This document shows positions 25,607-35,049 of a DNA stretch of 64,000 bases, piece by piece. Below the pieces are notes generated by a model, which saw only the letters and a program-made list of their open reading frames with translations, had not been told where the DNA came from and ran no database searches. Origin of the DNA: Roseiarcus sp963709655 (GTDB taxonomy: Bacteria; Pseudomonadota; Alphaproteobacteria; Rhizobiales; Beijerinckiaceae). Location: contig CAVPXF010000023.1 in assembly GCA_963709655.1 (NCBI GenBank), forward strand, positions 62,001 through 126,000, given 5' to 3'. The number at the start of each line of letters is the position of its first letter. Position 1 is the first letter of the stretch. A program made the translations under genes and the position numbers.

Positions 25607-25827
25607 TCGCGGGCGTCGTCGCCAATCTCGGTTGGAGCTGGGACGAGGCGCTCGATCAGCTGACCGTTCCTCGCTTCCTCGCGCTGCAGGCCGAATGGCG
25701 ACGCCATCCACCGATCCACTGGCTCGTGGCGGCGGCGCTCAAGTACCGGCCCGAGGGCGAGGCCGCCGCGCGGACCCAGCCAACAATGGCGGAGCTGAAG
25801 GCCACATTTTCAAATGGCACGCTCTGA
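25588..25827 (+). CDS. T extension of tail assembly chaperone (frameshift product)
   Basis: 79 codons read only after the -1 shift, giving a G-T fusion of about 198 residues. The sequence IDYDALIAGVVANLGWSWDE continues to a helical end (TQPTMAELKATFSNG). There is no plausible start codon close to the junction, and none is needed if the slip site works. It ends 12 bp before the tape measure start. The T part is expected to bind tail tube subunits. Confidence 0.75.
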   Translation: MDYDALIAGVVANLGWSWDEALDQLTVPRFLALQAEWRRHPPIHWLVAAALKYRPEGEAAARTQPTMAELKATFSNGTL

Positions 25828-25839
25828 CAAGGACCGCCA

Positions 25840-27156
25840 ATGACCGACGCCAACGTCTCTGTCAGCTTCAGCGCGTCGGTCGCCGACTTCGTCGCGGGCG
25901 TAGGCCAGGCGAAGGATGCGCTGCAAAGCTTCTCGGCGCCATTCGGCGAGATCAAAAGCCAACTCGCTTCGCTGGCAAATTCGTCCGCGCAGGCCTTCAG
26001 CGCTGAGCGCTTCCAACCTTATCGCGACGCGCTTGTTGCGACGCAATCGCTGGAGCAATCGCTTTCCACGGACCGCGCACGCGCCGCGGCGGCCCTGCGG
26101 GCGGGGGACGACGCCGCCTACGCCGACGCGACGCGCGCCGCTCAGCTCGCCGCGAGCGAGGAGCTGCGGCTCATCGAGGACGGGCTCAAGCAGAAGCTCG
26201 CGCTTTACGCCGAGGAAGCGCGGGCCTACGCGATCACGCAAAGCCAGAAGCTTGCTCTCTCGGCCCAGGCGATCAAAGAGGCCTATGCGCTCGAACTCGG
26301 CGCCCTGAAGGAACGCGAGGCTCTCGGCGACCAGTCGCTCGCCGCCAGGCAACGCATCGACGACATGGTCATCGAGGCGGCGCGCCGGCGCGACGACGAG
26401 ATGACCTCGCTGACCAGATCCGCTTTGCAGGAGCAGGAGCGCGACTACCAGTCATTCGCGAATTCGGTCGAGCAGGCCTTCAATTCCCAGTTGCGCGGCC
26501 TCCTCTCAGGAACAGAAAATTGGCACGCCGCCTTCAAGAGCGTGCTCGAGAGCCTGCTCGTCAAGTTCGTGGAGTTTACCGAAACGACCGTCGCCCATTA
26601 CCTGATCGGCGAGGCGATGAAGACAGCGGCGACGACTACCGGCGTCGCAGCGCGGACCGGCGCCGAAGAGGTGGGCGCCGCCGCGTCGATAGGGGTCCAG
26701 GAGGCTGCGATGGTCCGCTCGATCCTGTCGTCCGCCGCGGAAGCCTTTGCTGGCGTTTTCGGGTTCCTCGCGCCAGTGATGGGGCCATTCGCCGCCGGAC
26801 CCGCGGCGGCGGCCCAGGCGACGGTCGCTGGCGTCGCGGGGTCAGTCGCATCGGCCGATATCGGCATGTGGCAGGTGCCGGCGGACATGCTGACCCTCGT
26901 CCATCACAGCGAGTTGATCATGCCAGCCGCCGAGGCGAGCGCGTTCCGCTCGATGCTCGGAGGCGATAGTGGAACAGGCGGCGCAACTTCAGGCGCGGTG
27001 CATATCCATCCGACGACCAACCTCCATGTCTCGGCGCTCGACGGCGCCAGCGTGTCGCAATGGATGAGGTCGAACAGCGGGACGATGCTGAAGGCGATCA
27101 ACGAGGCGGTCAAACACGGCGCCCATCTTGGGCTCAAGGGCCTGGCGCGCTCCTGA
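25840..27156 (+). CDS. Tail tape measure protein
   Basis: 438 residues. Residues 1 to about 230 are mostly helical and Ala-rich, the middle (about 270-345) is hydrophobic (AEAFAGVFGFLAPVMGPFAAG), and the end has the typical tape-measure C-terminal motif VPADMLTLVHHSELIMPAAEA. Length sets tail length; by the usual ruler relation this would be a short tail of roughly 60-70 nm, an inference. It sits between the chaperones and the GTA-like tip genes. Confidence 0.82.
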   Translation: MTDANVSVSFSASVADFVAGVGQAKDALQSFSAPFGEIKSQLASLANSSAQAFSAERFQPYRDALVATQSLEQSLSTDRARAAAALRAGDDAAYADATRAAQLAASEELRLIEDGLKQKLALYAEEARAYAITQSQKLALSAQAIKEAYALELGALKEREALGDQSLAARQRIDDMVIEAARRRDDEMTSLTRSALQEQERDYQSFANSVEQAFNSQLRGLLSGTENWHAAFKSVLESLLVKFVEFTETTVAHYLIGEAMKTAATTTGVAARTGAEEVGAAASIGVQEAAMVRSILSSAAEAFAGVFGFLAPVMGPFAAGPAAAAQATVAGVAGSVASADIGMWQVPADMLTLVHHSELIMPAAEASAFRSMLGGDSGTGGATSGAVHIHPTTNLHVSALDGASVSQWMRSNSGTMLKAINEAVKHGAHLGLKGLARS

Positions 27157-27157
27157 G

Positions 27158-29663
27158 ATGGTCACGGCCACCGGCGTTCATCTTCTCCCATCGACGGGGG
27201 AATTCACTTACGACACGATCCCCTTCATGGCGGCTCAACATAGCTGGACGACGGGAACGCTGTTCAGCGCGGAATTCATCAACACCTATCATGCGCCTGA
27301 GGGATCGAAGACCGACTATTCCTACGCGATCGATCAACTGCAGGCGACCCATCCCGAATGCACGACGGTTTCGGTCGTGTGCTCTTGGTTCTTCAACTCG
27401 GAAAACGCGGCGACCTGCCAGATTTACCCCTCGACCATCTTCCTGCTTGGGGAAGTCTGGGAGGTCGAAAGCGGCTCGCCGGTCGAGACGCATTGGATGG
27501 TTTCGAGCCTGACCGAACAGGACTTCCCGGGCGTCATCCCGATTCCGACCATGGCGAACGGCTCCTACGTCTACGGCGGCACGCCGAGCGACCCCTCGAT
27601 CGTCCGTTGTATCCGCGACCTGAAAAGCCGGGGCTTCAAGGTCGTTTTTTATCCGTTCCTGCTCGGGACGGCCGCGGGTTATCCATGGCGCGGGCGGATC
27701 ACGTTCTCGCCGGACATTTCTAGCGCCGCGACCGCAGCCGTCGCCGCCTTTCTTGGCTCGGCTGCAGTCAGCGAATTCACTCAAGACTCGGCCAATCTGA
27801 CGGCCGCCTACTCGGGGAGCGCTTACGATTGGACCTATCGGCGGATGATCCTGCATTACGCCAACCTCTGTTGCGTTGCGGGCGGCGTCAACCTGTTCGT
27901 CATCGGATCGGAACTGCGCGGCCTCGAGACAATCCGCGGGCCGGCTTGGACGCCGGCCGGCACGACGGATGCAAACGGCTGCGCGGTCTGGGATTATCCG
28001 TTCGTCGCGGGCCTCGCGCAGCTCGCGGCCGATGTCCGGACGACGTTCAACAACGCCGGGCTGACCAAGAACCTCGCGACGCTCGAAAATCTCATCACCT
28101 ATTCGGCCGACTGGTCGTCATGGATGGGCTGGCAGCACCCCGGAGCGAATGGACAATGGCCGCATCTGGAACTCGTTGTGGGCGTCGGCGAACATCGACC
28201 TGGTCAGCTTCGACAACTATCTGCCGCTGACCGACTGGACGACGGGAACGGGCGGAGCGGACGCAACGGTCAATTGGTCTTCGCCCGTTCCGAGCGGGAC
28301 CTGGCCGCCGCCGTCGTCCACGATGAGCGGGCTCGGCTTGTCGGGCGTCCCGACCATCTATTCGACGCCCTATCTCATGGCAAATATCGAGGGCGGCCAA
28401 TACTTTAATTGGTTCTACAACGACGGGGACAATGACGGCATGGGCCTCGATCCAAACGGGTCGGGTCTTCAAGTCTCAGTCTGCAAGGGCGACCGCCTGG
28501 CGCAGGCGCGCAACGCCTATAGCGCAAACCAAGAAATCCTCGCCAACAAGCAATTGCGCTGGTGGTGGAACAACACCCATCAGGCGGTCTATGCAGGCTC
28601 GGGCGGAGGCTGGGTTCCGCAGGGGCCGGCGACGGAATGGGTCGCGCAGTCCAAAAGCATCGTCATGCTCGAGTACGGCTTTTCGTCCATCGACAAGGCG
28701 ACCAATCAGCCAAACGTGTTCTTCGACGCGAAATCCACCGAAAGCGCGACGCCCTATTGGTCGATCTGGGACAACGCCGGGGGGCTCGGCTATCTGCCGC
28801 GCCGCGACGACACGATCGCCGCCCTCGCGCTCCAGGCGGTCTATGACTACTGGAACACGGACGGGAACAACGCGACCTCGGGCGGCGGCCTGCCGATGCT
28901 GCAATGGGCCTTCGCGTGCGTCTGGAATTGGGATGCGCGCCCGTTCCCGACCTTCCCGCTCGACTCCGCCTGGGGCGATACCGGCAATTGGGCGGCCGGC
29001 GATTGGACGTCCGGGCTCCGGACCTCGCTTGTCCCCCCGGAACCGACGCCACCGCCAGGCCCCGGGACCTATTCGACCTTCCCGGGCCTCTCGACGCTCG
29101 GATGGTCGGTCGACATCACGCCGCGGTTCTCGACGGGCGTCGCCGGGCATGTCTCGGGGCGAGAAACGCGCTCGATCGCCCGCGCGTGGCCGCTGTTCGA
29201 CATCGAATTGACTTACGAGCTCTTGCACGCCGCGGCGGCTTACGAGGAGTTCCGGACCATCGCCGGGTTCTTCGAGGAGATGGGCGGGGCGGACCAACCG
29301 TTCTGGATCGCGCCTCCCGGCCTCAGCGCGATCACCGGACAGGCGATCGGGACCGGCGACGGCTCAACGACCGTCTTCCCGCTCGTGGCCTCCGTAGGGC
29401 CGTTTACGGGCCCCGTGTACGGAACCTCGGGCGTCTCGGGGGTCTACCTCGACGGAGTGTCGCAAGGCTCGGGGTGGACCGTCTCGAGCGGCTATGCGCC
29501 GACCGTCGCCTTCGCGACGGCGCCCGCCGCGGGCGTAGCGATCTCGGTCGACTTCGGCGTCCTCTGGCTGTGCCGGTTCGCGGATGACGTGGTCGAGTTC
29601 GAGCAGTTCATGTCGCAGCTTTTCGCCTTAAAAACCCTCAAACTGCAAACGGTGCGGCCATGA
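27158..29663 (+). pseudogene. GTA TIM-barrel-like domain fused to DUF2460, frameshifted
   Basis: The first frame from ATG 27158 encodes a TIM-barrel-like region of GTA tail proteins (TIFLLGEVWEVESG, VFYPFLLGT, FVIGSELRGLETIRG). The homologous sequence continues in another frame after about 28171 (SLWASANIDLVSFDNYLPLT). An extra A in GGAAC near 28170 explains the shift: CTG-GAC-TCG would restore HLDSLW. The end (WSVDITPRFSTGVAGHVSGR to LKLQTVRP) is DUF2460. In rhodobacterial GTA the TIM barrel belongs to the large hub protein; here it is joined to DUF2460. It is a pseudogene, or an assembly indel. Confidence 0.75.
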
Positions 29664-30907
29664 CAGTGACCTTCCCGCTGCTGGCGGGCCAGGACATCAG
29701 CTTCACCAAGAAGCCGACCTTCTCGACAATCGTGGCTCCGCACGTCTCGGGGCGCGAGGTCCGCGACGCGCTCTACCAAAACCCGATCTGGGAGTTCGAA
29801 GTCTCGTTCAATTCGCTCGATTCCTCGCCGGGAAACATCTACGGCGGAGGCGTCGGGTCGCAATCTCTACAGGTTTTGATGGGCCTGTTCCTGCAATGCC
29901 AGGGCCAATTCGGGACTTTCGTCTTCTACGACCCGTCCGATTACGCGGTCGCAGCGCAAGGGTTTGGGACCGGCGACGGCGCGACCACGACGTTTCAGCT
30001 TCTCCGGTCGCTCGGCGGATTTGCGGAAGCCGTGAGCCAGCCGTGGGTTCCCTCAACCTTCTCGGTTTTCCCGGCCCAGGGCGTCACGGCCTATGCGCCA
30101 ACCAACGTCTACAAAAACGCCTCGTCGCTCGCGACCTCGATCGGCCTCGGCAACATGTCGCTGACCGGGTCTGAGACCGATCCGAACGGCGGGGCGCTCG
30201 CGGTCCTTTTGGCCGAGAGCGTGGCGACGGGACCTCACGACGCGGCGCAAGGCTCAATCCCGATCGTCGCCGGCTCGCCCATGACCTTCTCGGCCTATCT
30301 CAAGGCCGGCGGCGTCACGCATTGCGAATTGATCCTCGACAACGGCTCGAGCAACGGCGTCGGCGCGACCTTCGATCTTTCGGCCGGCGCGGTGACCGCG
30401 TCGGGACATCTCGGTTCGGCCTCCGGCCTCGTCGCGACGATTTCGGCCGCCGGCGGCGGCTATTTCCGCTGCGCCGTCTCGGGCATCCTCGACACGGTCT
30501 CCACCTCCGCCCGCGCCTCGATCGTCAGCAACAACAACGCGACGACCTGGGCCTGGTATCCGTCCTACACCGGATCGACTTCGAACACGCTCTACGCCGC
30601 CTTTCCGCAAATCGAGCTTGCGGTCTCGCCGGGCGCGCCGACGGCCTATAAGCCGACGCTGACGACACTCTACTACGGCCAGCCCTCGATCACGGCCGGG
30701 GGAACGTACATCGACCCGTCCGCCTACTCGATCAGCAACGGCGGGGTGACGTTCACGACCCCGCCGGCTTCGGGCGCCGCGCTGCAATGGACCGGCTATT
30801 TCGGCTTCCTTTGCCGGTTCGACGACGATTCCGCGGAATTCGAGCAGTTCATGTCGCAACTCTGGCGGGCAAAAAGCGTCAAGTTCCGATCGGTGCGGGC
30901 CTTCTGA
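29660..30907 (+). CDS. DUF2460 tail protein with inserted jelly-roll domain
   Basis: 415 residues. Both ends are DUF2460 (start TFPLLAGQDISFTKKPTFST; end DDDSAEFEQFMSQLWRAKSVKFRSVRA). Residues about 140-330 interrupt it with a carbohydrate-binding-like jelly roll (PMTFSAYLKAG, WAWYPSYTG, FPQIELAVSPGAPTAYKPT). Start overlaps the preceding stop by 4 nt. It is a second DUF2460 in tandem with that in the upstream gene. It is probably a distal tail component exposing a sugar-binding domain. Confidence 0.82.
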   Translation: MTVTFPLLAGQDISFTKKPTFSTIVAPHVSGREVRDALYQNPIWEFEVSFNSLDSSPGNIYGGGVGSQSLQVLMGLFLQCQGQFGTFVFYDPSDYAVAAQGFGTGDGATTTFQLLRSLGGFAEAVSQPWVPSTFSVFPAQGVTAYAPTNVYKNASSLATSIGLGNMSLTGSETDPNGGALAVLLAESVATGPHDAAQGSIPIVAGSPMTFSAYLKAGGVTHCELILDNGSSNGVGATFDLSAGAVTASGHLGSASGLVATISAAGGGYFRCAVSGILDTVSTSARASIVSNNNATTWAWYPSYTGSTSNTLYAAFPQIELAVSPGAPTAYKPTLTTLYYGQPSITAGGTYIDPSAYSISNGGVTFTTPPASGAALQWTGYFGFLCRFDDDSAEFEQFMSQLWRAKSVKFRSVRAF

Positions 30908-30937
30908 TCCTTCGACAAGCTCAAGGATGAGGACGCC

Positions 30938-31807
30938 ATGAAAGCCACAACCACCGCGGTCATAAACCTTCTCAACCCCGCGCGCAGCGCGCCCGATGTG
31001 CCGATTGCGTTCGCCGACTGCTTTTCGTTCACGACGACCATCGGCGCCGTCTATACGTGGACGAACGTCGATTATCCGGTCGTCTACAACGGCTATACCT
31101 TCAACTGTACCGGCCCGCTGGTCAACGGCCTGAAATACAAGGGGACCGTCGGGCTCGACGTCGACAAGCAGCAGATCACGATCGCCGCCCGGCCGACCGA
31201 CACCATCAACGGCGCGCCCTTCCTGGTCGCGCTGCGCGACGGGGCGTTCGACGGCGCCGAGATCGTCCGCACTCGCGTCTTCCTGACCGCGCCGGCGGGG
31301 ACGGTCGTCGGCGGCGTCATCATGTTTCAGGGCAAGATCTCGACCGTCGACAACGTCGGCCGGACGCAGGCCACGGTCACGGTCGCGAGCGACCTCGTGA
31401 TCCTGCAATACGACATGCCGCGCAACCTCTGGTCGCCGACATGCGTCCACACCCTCTATGACGCGGGCTGCGGCATCCCGCGTGGCACCTTCGCGGCGAA
31501 CGGAACCGCGGGCGCGGGCTCGACGTCCAATCAGGTCTTGACCTCCGTTGCGGCTGCGCAGCACGCGCAGGGCTCGCTCGTCTGGACTTCTGGGGCGAAC
31601 GCCAACGTCCGCGCCACCGTCAAGACCGTGACTGTCGGCTCGGCCCTGAACCTGATGTATCCGCTGCCGTTCGCGCCGACCGCCGGCGACGCCTTCACGG
31701 TTTATGCGGGCTGCGATCACACCCAGGGCACCTGCCAGGGCCGGTTCAACAACGTGGCGAACTTCCGGGGCTTCCCCTACGTCCCGCCGCCGCAGATGGC
31801 GTACTAA
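30938..31807 (+). CDS. DUF2163 tail protein
   Basis: 289 residues of the DUF2163/TIGR02218 family, always next to DUF2460 and NlpC/P60 in GTA-like tail clusters. Visible are the N-terminal FADCFSFTTTIGAVYTWTNV, the conserved Cys pairs in LWSPTCVHTLYDAGCGIPR and the C-terminal GCDHTQGTCQGRFNNVANFRG. These resemble the cysteine motif implicated in Fe-S binding in the GTA hub. Start ATG 30938 has GAGGA upstream. Confidence 0.88.
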   Translation: MKATTTAVINLLNPARSAPDVPIAFADCFSFTTTIGAVYTWTNVDYPVVYNGYTFNCTGPLVNGLKYKGTVGLDVDKQQITIAARPTDTINGAPFLVALRDGAFDGAEIVRTRVFLTAPAGTVVGGVIMFQGKISTVDNVGRTQATVTVASDLVILQYDMPRNLWSPTCVHTLYDAGCGIPRGTFAANGTAGAGSTSNQVLTSVAAAQHAQGSLVWTSGANANVRATVKTVTVGSALNLMYPLPFAPTAGDAFTVYAGCDHTQGTCQGRFNNVANFRGFPYVPPPQMAY

Positions 31808-31810
31808 AAA

Positions 31811-31945
31811 CCCCTCTCCCAAAGGGAGAGCGGGAGGGGTGAGGGGTCGCGCTAGCCGGCCAAGGTTCGTACGGAGCTTCGTTTGGCAATGGCCTCCGGC
31901 AACCCCTCATCCCCGGCCCTTCCCCCGACGGGGGAAGGGAGGCAG
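31811..31945. repeat. GC-rich intergenic inverted repeats running into the NlpC/P60 start
   Basis: Contains CTCTCCC-AAA-GGGAGAG and, inverted downstream, CTTCCCCCGACGGGGGAAG, of the same general type as the repeats around the DUF559 gene. The second lies inside the first 20 codons of the NlpC/P60 gene. Confidence 0.6.
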
Positions 31946-32431
31946 CGCGCCGCCGTCGTCGCGGCGGCGCGGTCCTGGATCGGCACGCCCTATCACCACG
32001 CGGCTGACGTCAAGGGCGTCGGCGTCGACTGCGCGATGCTGCTCGTCCGCGTCTATTGCGACCTCGGGCTTGTCGAGCCGTTCGACCCGCGCCCCTACAC
32101 CCGCGATTGGATGCTGCACCGCGACGACGAGCGCTATCTCGGCTTCCTGCTCGCCCGCGCGCACCTGGTCGACAAGCCCGGGCTCGGCGACGTGATCCTG
32201 TTCAAGATCGGGCGGTGCTTCGCCCATGGAGGCGTCGTGACCCGCATTGATCCGCTGACGCTCTGTCACGCCTTCATGCCGGCTCGCGTCGTGCTCGAGG
32301 ACGTGATCGCGCGCTCTGCCGAACTCTCCGACCGGCTGCGCACCGCGAAATTCGCGAGCTATTGGGAGGGCGCTGCGCGGGTCCCCGGGTCAAGCCCGGG
32401 GACAGCTCATGACGCCTTGGGGGCGTCATGA
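31889..32431 (+). CDS. NlpC/P60 family cell-wall peptidase of the tail tip
   Basis: 180 residues. Catalytic Cys lies in KGVGVDCAMLLVRVY and His in CFAHGGVVTRI, with PGLGDVILFKIG between, as in GTA NlpC/P60 proteins (TIGR02219 type). It probably cuts peptidoglycan during DNA entry. The first ~20 residues (PSSPALPPTGEGRQ) are encoded by a GC-rich intergenic repeat, so the native N-terminus may have been replaced. The last residues (VPGSSPGTAHDALGA) come from another palindromic repeat. Its stop overlaps the hub gene start. Confidence 0.88.
   Translation: MASGNPSSPALPPTGEGRQRAAVVAAARSWIGTPYHHAADVKGVGVDCAMLLVRVYCDLGLVEPFDPRPYTRDWMLHRDDERYLGFLLARAHLVDKPGLGDVILFKIGRCFAHGGVVTRIDPLTLCHAFMPARVVLEDVIARSAELSDRLRTAKFASYWEGAARVPGSSPGTAHDALGAS
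32383..32401. repeat. Intact palindromic repeat (IS target type)
   Basis: A perfect palindrome, CCCCGGG-TCAAG-CCCGGGG with a 5-nt centre. The same sequence is split by the IS110-type element, with halves at 34966-34977 and 36849-36855. Confidence 0.8.
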
Positions 32432-32434
32432 GCT
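32404..32434 (+). promoter_or_regulatory. Hairpin covering the start codon of the hub gene
   Basis: A 13-bp perfect stem (32404-32416 with 32422-32434, loop TTGGG) contains the ATG at 32428 in its 3' arm. Ribosomes finishing NlpC/P60 would open it, so translational coupling is likely. Confidence 0.55.
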
Positions 32435-34947
32435 GGCTGCGCGGCACTCAGACGAAGCCGGATTACACCGCGCTCGAGATCCAGACCTCGACCTCGACGC
32501 TGCCGATCCCGATCGTCTGGGGCCAGAACAAGCTCGCGCCGAACATCCTTTGGTACGCCAATTTCCGCGCCGGCCCCGGAGCGGGCGGCAAGGGCACGGG
32601 CGGCAAGGGCGGCCTGACCGGCGGCTCGTCGGCATCGGACAATTACACCTATTACGCCGACCTCATCATGGGGCTCTGCGAAGGTCCGATCAACAACATC
32701 GGCTGGATTTACAAGAATCAGTCCATCTATCTCGCGCTCGAGCTCGGCCTTGGATGGTATGACGGCACAACGCCGCAAACGACGTGGCCCTACCTCGCGG
32801 CGATCTACCCTTACAACGCGCTCGCCTATCAGGGCACAGCCTACCTCTGGGGGGCGGGATACAATCTAGGCGACACCGCTTCGATCGGCAATCACAACGC
32901 CGAGATTTTGGGGATTCTCTGGGGCACTGGGGTCAACGGAACCGACGCCGACCCGGCTGATCTGATCTACGACTTCCTGACCAACGCCCAATATGGCTGC
33001 GGCTTCGCCGCGGCCTCGATCGACGGAACGACGCTGTTCGGCTCGGGCGGCGACGGGTCGCTCCAGACCTATTGCAAGTCGATGGGGATTGCTCTTTCCC
33101 CGGTCCTGGACAGTCAGGAGCCGGCCAACTCGATCCTGACCCGCTGGCTGCAGCTCTTGAACTGCGCCGCCGTGTGGAGCGGCGGCGAACTGAAATTCAT
33201 CCCCTACGGGGATACGGCGGTCGCCCAAGGCGCCGAAACGACTTACCAGAACCAATTTTCGATCCCGACCCCGATTCCGCTCTCGACGGGCGGCGTCCCG
33301 GCGCTGGTCAACCTCTGTTCGGCCGCCTCGTTCGTCTCGGACGGCGGGGTCGTTTACGCCTTTTCCAACGTTCCCATGGTCTTCATCGGCGCCACCGCGC
33401 CGAGCGCCGAAGGCACGTATGGAATGCCGACCCCCGGCCAATACGCCTTCGCCACCGAGGATGAAGGCAAGCCGGTCGTCGTCACCTTCACCGCGCAGAA
33501 CTTAACCGGCTATAGCCCCGACCTGACGCCGGTCTATGCGCTGACCGACTCCGATTTCGTCGATGAGAAGGGCAATAAGGATCCGGTGCAGGTCGAGCGC
33601 GCCGACGTGTTCAGCCTGCCGACGATCCAGCGCATCGAGGTCTTGAACCGGGGCAACCAATACGCGGCTCAGCCTGTCGAGGCGCGCGACCAAAGCCAGA
33701 TCGAAATTTTCGGCCCGCGCGTTGGCCCGACGATTACGGCGCACGAGATTTGCGATCCGTTCGTCATCGCCCCGATCGTCGCCCAAGCGATCCTGCAGCG
33801 CGAGCTCTACGTTCGAACGAAGTTCACGTTCAAGCTGTCGTGGGAATACTGCCTCCTCGATCCGATGGACGTCATCACGATCACGGACGCGAACCTCGGC
33901 TTGAGCAACTATCCGGTGCGCGTGATCGAGATCGAGGAGGACGACAAGGGGTTGCTCGCCATCACTTGCGAGGAGTTCGTCACTGGCGTTTCGACGCCGG
34001 CTTTTTACCAGACCGCCGGCTCCGGCGGCTATCAGCAGAACCAAGGCGTTCCGGCCGTCCCGGTCAACACGCCCTTCATCTACGAGCCGCCGCTATCGGC
34101 GACCGGCGGGACGCCCCAAATTTGGGTCGGCGCCTCGGGCGCGCCTTACGGCTCATCGACGCAATGGGGCGGCGCCAGCGTTTACGTGAGCGTCGACGGC
34201 GTGACCTATTCGCAGATCGCCACCATCACGCAGGCGATGCGGCAGGGTTTTTTGACCGCCGCTCTGCCGCTCGCCTCCGGATGGGACGCAGCCGACACGC
34301 TGGCGGTCTCGCTCGTCGAAAGCGCCAAGACGCTCGGCGGCACGTCTCAGGCGGCGGCGCAGGCGGGCGCGACCATGACGCTGGTCGGCTCCGAACTCAT
34401 CGCCTACGAGACGGCGACGCTGATCGCGGCCAACGCCTACAACCTGACGGGGCTCGCCAGGGGGCTTTCGGGAACATCGCCAGCCTATCATTCGACCGGC
34501 GCGCCGTTTTCGCGGATCAATTCGGCAGTGATCCAATACAATATGCCGTCGAACCTCGCCGGCCAGACGCTTTATTTCAAGTTCCAAAGCTTCAACGTCT
34601 TCGGCGCTGGCGCGCAGGAACTCTCGGCTTGTGCGGTCTATACCTACATGCCGACCGGCTCGACAGACGCGATCGCCGCGCAAATCGCTTCCGGCATGGC
34701 CCTCGACCTCGGCCAGGTTTCGGCCGGTCCGACGCTCGCCGACGACTTCGGCGCGGTCGCCTCACCCGTCACCGGCGCGGTCGATTGTGGGCCGGTCCCG
34801 GCGGTCGCGCATCCGATCGCCGTCCAACTCTTGAGCGGCGCCGCTCTCACACTTGGAGCGACAACAACCTACCCGACCGTTTCCGACGACTTCGGCTCTG
34901 TGGTCGATACAGTCGTCGACACGATCGTCCTCGGCACGACGCCGTAA
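32428..34947 (+). CDS. GTA-like tail hub/host-specificity protein
   Basis: 839 residues, corresponding to the large baseplate hub protein at the end of GTA tail operons (putative tail protein domain, phage_tail_3 type). The N-terminus SWLRGTQTKPDYTALEIQTS is typical. So are YYADLIMGLCEGPINNIGWIYKN, the central DPADLIYDFLTNAQYGCGF and EYCLLDPMDVITITDANLGL. Residues about 600-780 are fibronectin/Ig-like. The usual N-terminal TIM-barrel domain is absent here and found in the gene at 27158 instead. Overlaps NlpC/P60 by 4 nt. Confidence 0.88.
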   Translation: MSWLRGTQTKPDYTALEIQTSTSTLPIPIVWGQNKLAPNILWYANFRAGPGAGGKGTGGKGGLTGGSSASDNYTYYADLIMGLCEGPINNIGWIYKNQSIYLALELGLGWYDGTTPQTTWPYLAAIYPYNALAYQGTAYLWGAGYNLGDTASIGNHNAEILGILWGTGVNGTDADPADLIYDFLTNAQYGCGFAAASIDGTTLFGSGGDGSLQTYCKSMGIALSPVLDSQEPANSILTRWLQLLNCAAVWSGGELKFIPYGDTAVAQGAETTYQNQFSIPTPIPLSTGGVPALVNLCSAASFVSDGGVVYAFSNVPMVFIGATAPSAEGTYGMPTPGQYAFATEDEGKPVVVTFTAQNLTGYSPDLTPVYALTDSDFVDEKGNKDPVQVERADVFSLPTIQRIEVLNRGNQYAAQPVEARDQSQIEIFGPRVGPTITAHEICDPFVIAPIVAQAILQRELYVRTKFTFKLSWEYCLLDPMDVITITDANLGLSNYPVRVIEIEEDDKGLLAITCEEFVTGVSTPAFYQTAGSGGYQQNQGVPAVPVNTPFIYEPPLSATGGTPQIWVGASGAPYGSSTQWGGASVYVSVDGVTYSQIATITQAMRQGFLTAALPLASGWDAADTLAVSLVESAKTLGGTSQAAAQAGATMTLVGSELIAYETATLIAANAYNLTGLARGLSGTSPAYHSTGAPFSRINSAVIQYNMPSNLAGQTLYFKFQSFNVFGAGAQELSACAVYTYMPTGSTDAIAAQIASGMALDLGQVSAGPTLADDFGAVASPVTGAVDCGPVPAVAHPIAVQLLSGAALTLGATTTYPTVSDDFGSVVDTVVDTIVLGTTP

Positions 34948-35049
34948 CCCCGTCGCCCCGTCGATCCCCGGGTCAAGATGCTATGGGGGTTGGCGGCCGC
35001 GAGATCGGGTATCCTGACGGTTCTCCAACACGTGAGCAGGAGCACCCGA

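Noticed and set aside
25027..25827. Independent gene for the T part starting far upstream
   Set aside because: The upstream part of that frame is a shadow of the tail tube and G-like genes; the slip site explains the T part better.
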